45,278 nucleotides of DNA from the NCBI GenBank assembly GCA_023438885.1, contig JAEXPS010000105.1, positions 1 to 45,278 of the forward strand, written 5' to 3'. Below are positions 41,026 to 45,278 of the stretch, one piece after another (the stretch's first letter is position 1; the number at the start of each line of letters is the position of its first letter). A program made the position numbers and the translations under genes. Below the pieces are notes generated by a model that was not told the origin of the DNA, searched no databases, and saw only the letters and a list, made by a program, of their open reading frames with translations. Source of the stretch: Actinomycetes bacterium. Lineage in GTDB: Bacteria > Actinomycetota > Actinomycetes > Actinomycetales > Cellulomonadaceae.

Positions 41026-44000
41026 ATGTCGCGTGCGCGAGTCACGGCGGCGGCTGCTGCCACCGTTGTGCTGGCCGGTCTGATGGCGCCTGTTGCTGGA
41101 ACGAGCGCCGCCGCGGCGGACCTGAGCTCGACGGTCTACGCGGCCGCCTACCTCGGGGCGGACGAGCTGGCCGAGACCTCGCTGCCGGAGACGGTCTCGG
41201 ACGGGTCGACGGCCTACCCGGTGACGTGGTCCTTCGACGCCGAGACGTTCGCGGTCCCCTACGCCACGGTTCCGGTGCGGGGAACGGCCGACGGCCAGAC
41301 CGTCACCGCACAGGTCGAGGTGATCCCGCCGTCGGCCAACCCGCTCGTGTACTTCGTCGACGCCGGGCACAACGGCGACTCGCAGAGCCTGCCCTACTCG
41401 AACCTTCTGACGAACTCCCGTGCCTTCGGAGCGGTCAGCAGCCTCGCCGGCAGCAGCCTGCGCAACACGCTCCCCGACCAGCGTTACGTCGAGGGCACCA
41501 CCGACTGGGGCTACACGTACGGGGGCACCAACAACCTCAAGATCTCCACGGTCGGCGGCGACCCGAATCCCAGTGACGCTGCCACGCTGGGGTCGTTCGA
41601 CAAGTACGAGCTCGGGTTGCGAACCAACGGCTCTCAGATCGCGTACCGACTGTCGCTCGACCCGGGGACGTACACCCTCTCCAGCGGGTTCCTCGAGTAC
41701 TACACCGGGAACCGGACGCGCGGGATCCGGCCGACGATCACGTACATGCTCGACGGCGCGCCGCAGAGCCAACCGCTCGACATCGCGACGCTGACCTCGT
41801 CGAACGCCGGAACTCGGTCGATGTCCACCACCGTCTTCACGATCCCCGAGGGGTCGAGCGACGTCAGCCTCGTGTACGCCCAGGTGTCGGGCGAGGGACC
41901 GTGCCTCAGCTGGTTCGCCGTCGCCACCGGAGACGTCGAGCGCACCATCGAGAATGCCGTCGCGGCCGCCGCCGCGACCGTGGGCGTCACGGTGGACGCG
42001 AACGCCATCGCGGCGGACAACGTCAACGGTCTGACGTTCAAGGGGTTCGGCGTCCTCAGCGGGAACAGCACCAGTGCCCTGCTCCTGGACTACAAGGCCG
42101 AACACCCGGAGGCGTACGCCGAGCTGCTCCAGGTCCTCTTCGGCGGCGAGCACCCCATCATGAACCACGTCAAGATCGAGATGGGGAACGACCGCAACAA
42201 CTCGACCGGGCCCGATCCCGCGACGATGCGGACGGAGACCGAGGAGGCGAACGTCACCCGGCACCCCGGATTCCAGCTCGCCGCGGACGCCCTGAAGGTC
42301 AACCCTGACGTCAAGGTGAGCATCCTGCGGTGGAACGCCCCGGCGTGGGCCAACACGAACGACAAGGTCTACACCTGGTACAAGAACACGATCCTCGCCG
42401 CCTACCGCGAGTACGGGTTCATGGTCGACTACGTCAACCCCGGCGTGAACGAGTCGACCCCGAACTTCACGTGGACCAAGGACTACGCGAACCGGGTGCG
42501 CACCGACTCGACGGGTTACGTCAGCACCGACCCGGCGCTGGCGGGCTTCCGTCCGGGCGAGGCGGACCTCTACCACCAGATCCAGGTGGTGATCTCCGAC
42601 GAAGCCGGCCTCGGCTCCTTCGGTGACGACATGGTGGCCGACGCCACGCTCCGCGAGGCGGTCGCCGTGGCCGGCTACCACTACACGACCGACGACACCG
42701 GCGCCAAGGACTTCACGCGGCTCGCCGAGGTGTTCGACAAGGAGGTCTGGAACTCGGAGGCGCAGGCCACTTTCAGCAACTCCTCGTTCCGCCCGAACAA
42801 CAACACTGCGGACCCCTCGGTGGCCGGCACCGGGATCGGCGGCACCAACGGCCCGCTCGAGATGGCGAACACGATCGTCAAGGGGTTCGTCAACTCACGC
42901 CGGACGCACTTCATCTACCAGCCGGCGATCGGCTCGTTCTACGAAGGCGGTCAGTACTCGTACAAGGAGCTCGTCAGCGCGCGGGACCCCTGGTCGGGGT
43001 GGATCCACTACGACGCCGGTCTCGCCGTGCTCCAGCACTTCAGCAGCTTCGCGAACGCCGGCTGGGAGAACGACACCAACACGGCCGGCATCTGGCGAGT
43101 GGTGCCGCAGGCCAGCTCCACCGGGGCGACAGGGACGAACCCGGTCAACGGCCGCAACGGTCTGCCCAACTACATGACCCTGGCCGCCCCGGACAAGAGC
43201 GCCTTCTCGACCGTCGTCGTCAACGACTCGGAGTACCCGCGGACGTACAAGATCACGCCGCAGAACTTCACCTTCGGCGCCGGCACCAGGCTCGCCGTCT
43301 GGGAGACGCGGGCGGCGGACGACGGCTCGGCCTTCAACGCCAACTACAAGCGGCACGTCGCCGACGTGGCTCCGAGCGTCGCCGGCGCCTACACCGTCCA
43401 GGTCCAGCCGTACTCGATCGTCACCGTGACCTCGCTCGACGTCAGCGACGACGACACCTGGACCGCACCGTTGCCCGTGGAGGGCGAGCGCACCGTGCTG
43501 GACGTCGACCCGGACGGCGGCACGCTGTGGTCCGACGACTTCGACTACAGCGACCGGACCGTGCCCGTGATCGCAGCCGGCGGCGTCCTGACCGGGCAGA
43601 CCGAGCCGTTCATCCAGTCGCGCGGCGGGGCCGACGGCGCGATCCCGCTGTACACCTGGGACCGCAACGGCGCCTTCGAGGCGTCGGCGACGCCGGACGG
43701 CTACGTGCTGCGCCAGCAGGTGGACCAGACGGCCACGGGAGTCGGCGGTGCGTGGAACGGCGCGGATCCGATCACGGGCATCGGTGACCTGCGCTGGGTC
43801 AACTACACGGCGAGCGTCGACGTTCTCTTCGAACGCGAACCGTCGCCGGGGAACTACGCGGCGATCGGCGCACGCTCGACAGGCGGCGGCAGCTCGCACT
43901 CGCTCTCCGGCACCCCGTACGCGCTGCGGCTCAACTCCGAGGGCACCTGGCAGCTGCTGCGCACGGGCACGACCGTCTCCGGCGGGTCCCTCGTTGGGTT

Positions 44001-45278
44001 CGATGCCGCCGCCTGGCACACCCTGGCGATCCAGGTGGCCGGCACGCGGGTGACCGGCTTCGTCGACGGCGTCCAGGTCGCCGCGCTGACCGACACCTCG
44101 CCCTTCCGCTCGGGCCGCGTCGACCTGGCCAGCGGCTTCCGGTACACGCAGTTCGACAACCTGACGATCGAGCGGGTGCCGGGCTACGCGCCGTACTACA
44201 CCGAGCTGCTCGACAACCTCGAGCTCAACGACCTCGCCGACCCGCCGGTCGCCCGTCTCGTCTACGACGGCTCATGGCGGCACGCCAACGGCGGCGGCAT
44301 GTACGAGTACCAGCGCTCGTCGTCGACGAGCCAGGCCGCAGGGGCCAGCGTCTCCTACACGTTCACCGGCACGGGGCTCGACGTCCTGGGCGTCGACAAC
44401 GGCAGCGCCAGGCTCGACGTCCTGCTGGACGGTGAGCTCGTCGCCATGAACCAGTCGACACGCACCTCGACCAACTACCAGCAGACCTACGCACTGCGCG
44501 GGCTGCCGTACGGCGAGCACACGGTCACCCTGGCGGTGACCACCGGCACCCTGGCGGTCGACGCGGTCGGCGTCGTCCAGACGCCGCCCGACGAACCGCC
44601 GTCCACCGCTGCCCTCGCCCAAGCCGTGGCGGAGGCCGAGGCTGTCGAGCGCGACGAGGACTTCACCGACGCCGACTGGGACCTGCTCCAGGCGGACATC
44701 GCCCTGGCGCGGCAGGCGGTGGCCGACCCGGTGACCTACGGGCTGGACGTCGAAGGGGCGCAGCAGCTCGTCGACTGGCTTCGCCTGGCCCGCCTTCCGC
44801 TGGCGAACAGCGTGCAGTCCCTGCCCCAGGTGTGGAAAGCAACCTTCGTCGACGGCTCGCCCGGCGGCCTGCCGGCCAACCTCACGGCGACCCTGACGGA
44901 TGGGACCACGCAGAGTGTCCCGATCGCCTGGGAGCTCGACGGGGTGGACTTCGGCCAGCCATGGACCACCGTCGCGGTGACGGGCACCTACGGGAGTGCG
45001 AGCACGACGGCGTGGGTCGAGGTGGTGCCACGAGGGCTGTCGCTCTTCGCGGACCTGAACGCGACGGCGGCCACCAGCCTCGGCTATGACTCGCCCGCCT
45101 ACCTGGCGGTCGCGGGGCTGCTCGGGGGCACGCTGATCAACGACCGGCCGGACCAGGTGTTCCAGGGCTCCGCTACCTGGGGCCACTACGGCCAGAACTC
45201 GTCGGGCACGCGCGACCTGCAGTACAAGGGAATCGTCGCCGGCGACTACAGCAAGCTGACGACCACCGGCTTCTACAC
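41026..45278 (+). CDS. Secreted multidomain GH59 (galactocerebrosidase-like) glycosidase, 3' end beyond the window
   Basis: Open for 1,417 codons from ATG 41026 (AAGGAAA upstream) to the window edge. Residues 1-31 are a Sec signal peptide. Then: an Ig-like Big_4 domain (33-105); a beta-rich module (107-304); the catalytic GH59 domain from about 336 (FKGFGVLSG; HVKIEMGND; PWSGW at 655-659) to about 820; a LamG-like lectin domain (834-1050); a CBM-like beta module (1076-1185); a helical FIVAR-like segment (1194-1262); and a second Ig-like domain plus the start of a second beta-rich module (1266-1417). Glu476 in VNPGVNES is the likely acid/base and Glu578 in VWNSEA the likely nucleophile, by alignment with human GALC. 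It should cleave a beta-galactoside outside the cell; the substrate is unknown. Confidence 0.82.
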   Translation, partial: MSRARVTAAAAATVVLAGLMAPVAGTSAAAADLSSTVYAAAYLGADELAETSLPETVSDGSTAYPVTWSFDAETFAVPYATVPVRGTADGQTVTAQVEVIPPSANPLVYFVDAGHNGDSQSLPYSNLLTNSRAFGAVSSLAGSSLRNTLPDQRYVEGTTDWGYTYGGTNNLKISTVGGDPNPSDAATLGSFDKYELGLRTNGSQIAYRLSLDPGTYTLSSGFLEYYTGNRTRGIRPTITYMLDGAPQSQPLDIATLTSSNAGTRSMSTTVFTIPEGSSDVSLVYAQVSGEGPCLSWFAVATGDVERTIENAVAAAAATVGVTVDANAIAADNVNGLTFKGFGVLSGNSTSALLLDYKAEHPEAYAELLQVLFGGEHPIMNHVKIEMGNDRNNSTGPDPATMRTETEEANVTRHPGFQLAADALKVNPDVKVSILRWNAPAWANTNDKVYTWYKNTILAAYREYGFMVDYVNPGVNESTPNFTWTKDYANRVRTDSTGYVSTDPALAGFRPGEADLYHQIQVVISDEAGLGSFGDDMVADATLREAVAVAGYHYTTDDTGAKDFTRLAEVFDKEVWNSEAQATFSNSSFRPNNNTADPSVAGTGIGGTNGPLEMANTIVKGFVNSRRTHFIYQPAIGSFYEGGQYSYKELVSARDPWSGWIHYDAGLAVLQHFSSFANAGWENDTNTAGIWRVVPQASSTGATGTNPVNGRNGLPNYMTLAAPDKSAFSTVVVNDSEYPRTYKITPQNFTFGAGTRLAVWETRAADDGSAFNANYKRHVADVAPSVAGAYTVQVQPYSIVTVTSLDVSDDDTWTAPLPVEGERTVLDVDPDGGTLWSDDFDYSDRTVPVIAAGGVLTGQTEPFIQSRGGADGAIPLYTWDRNGAFEASATPDGYVLRQQVDQTATGVGGAWNGADPITGIGDLRWVNYTASVDVLFEREPSPGNYAAIGARSTGGGSSHSLSGTPYALRLNSEGTWQLLRTGTTVSGGSLVGFDAAAWHTLAIQVAGTRVTGFVDGVQVAALTDTSPFRSGRVDLASGFRYTQFDNLTIERVPGYAPYYTELLDNLELNDLADPPVARLVYDGSWRHANGGGMYEYQRSSSTSQAAGASVSYTFTGTGLDVLGVDNGSARLDVLLDGELVAMNQSTRTSTNYQQTYALRGLPYGEHTVTLAVTTGTLAVDAVGVVQTPPDEPPSTAALAQAVAEAEAVERDEDFTDADWDLLQADIALARQAVADPVTYGLDVEGAQQLVDWLRLARLPLANSVQSLPQVWKATFVDGSPGGLPANLTATLTDGTTQSVPIAWELDGVDFGQPWTTVAVTGTYGSASTTAWVEVVPRGLSLFADLNATAATSLGYDSPAYLAVAGLLGGTLINDRPDQVFQGSATWGHYGQNSSGTRDLQYKGIVAGDYSKLTTTGFY

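Overview
The window is a 45.3-kb piece of a very GC-rich (roughly 70-75 %) chromosome. Codon use is strongly G/C-ending, GTG starts are frequent, and many genes overlap by 1-4 bases (ATGA, GTGA, TGATG). Together with the PLDc_N-SHOCT proteins, a DUF6325-like protein, a kdpF-kdpA-kdpB-kdpC operon, a MalT-type LuxR regulator and a secreted multidomain glycosidase, this points to a high-GC actinobacterium. A Cellulomonas-like member of the Micrococcales is my guess, but the genus is not fixed by anything I can see. I found no tRNA, rRNA, CRISPR array, transposase, integrase or phage gene, and no clear pseudogene.

Region 1 (1-6912) is a sugar and glycoconjugate cluster. A chain of plus-strand genes runs GT9 (cut at the window edge), a glycosyltransferase, a GT4, a GmhA-type sedoheptulose-7-phosphate isomerase, an HldE-type kinase/adenylyltransferase, an SDR and a second GT9. 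A UDP-glucuronate-decarboxylase-like enzyme converges on it. The likely job is making ADP-heptose or a related activated heptose and transferring it to a surface glycan. Region 2 (7066-13774) is mixed: an FHA protein, a ThuA-like protein, a POT peptide transporter, an unknown secreted/membrane protein, a CPA2 antiporter with a TrkA-N domain and a double GNAT protein.

Region 3 (13788-22673) has two linked parts. A PLDc_N-SHOCT membrane protein is divergent from a NarL-type response regulator, a sensor kinase and a kinase-like third protein. On the minus strand, a second PLDc_N-SHOCT protein heads an apparent operon with an SLC13-type transporter, an AbgT-type transporter and an M17 leucyl aminopeptidase. 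Both SHOCT genes carry the same 16-bp element 73-80 bp upstream, so the response regulator may control both. Region 4 (22778-26522) is a minus-strand DUF1269 / AraC / VOC / UvrA-like gene row that looks like a xenobiotic-resistance unit.

Region 5 (26724-30780) centres on an 850-aa MalT-like LuxR regulator. Around it are two short paralogous proteins, a DUF6325-like protein and a SHOCT protein; three copies of one 17-bp palindrome lie in their promoter regions. Region 6 (30793-40004) is an ion-transport block: a two-TM K+ channel, CorA, KdpFABC with an extra 27-residue membrane peptide, and a KimA-like K+ importer. A DUF2200 protein sits inside it. The kdp and kimA-like promoter regions share TGACG direct repeats spaced 11 bp, as expected for an OmpR-type activator such as KdpE, but kdpDE are not next to the operon.

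Region 7 (40005-45278) is about 1 kb of non-coding DNA holding an operator-like inverted repeat, then the start of a very large secreted GH59 (galactocerebrosidase-like) glycosidase. It stays open for 1,417 codons to the window edge and its N-terminal Ig-like plus binding module appears to be repeated near its end.
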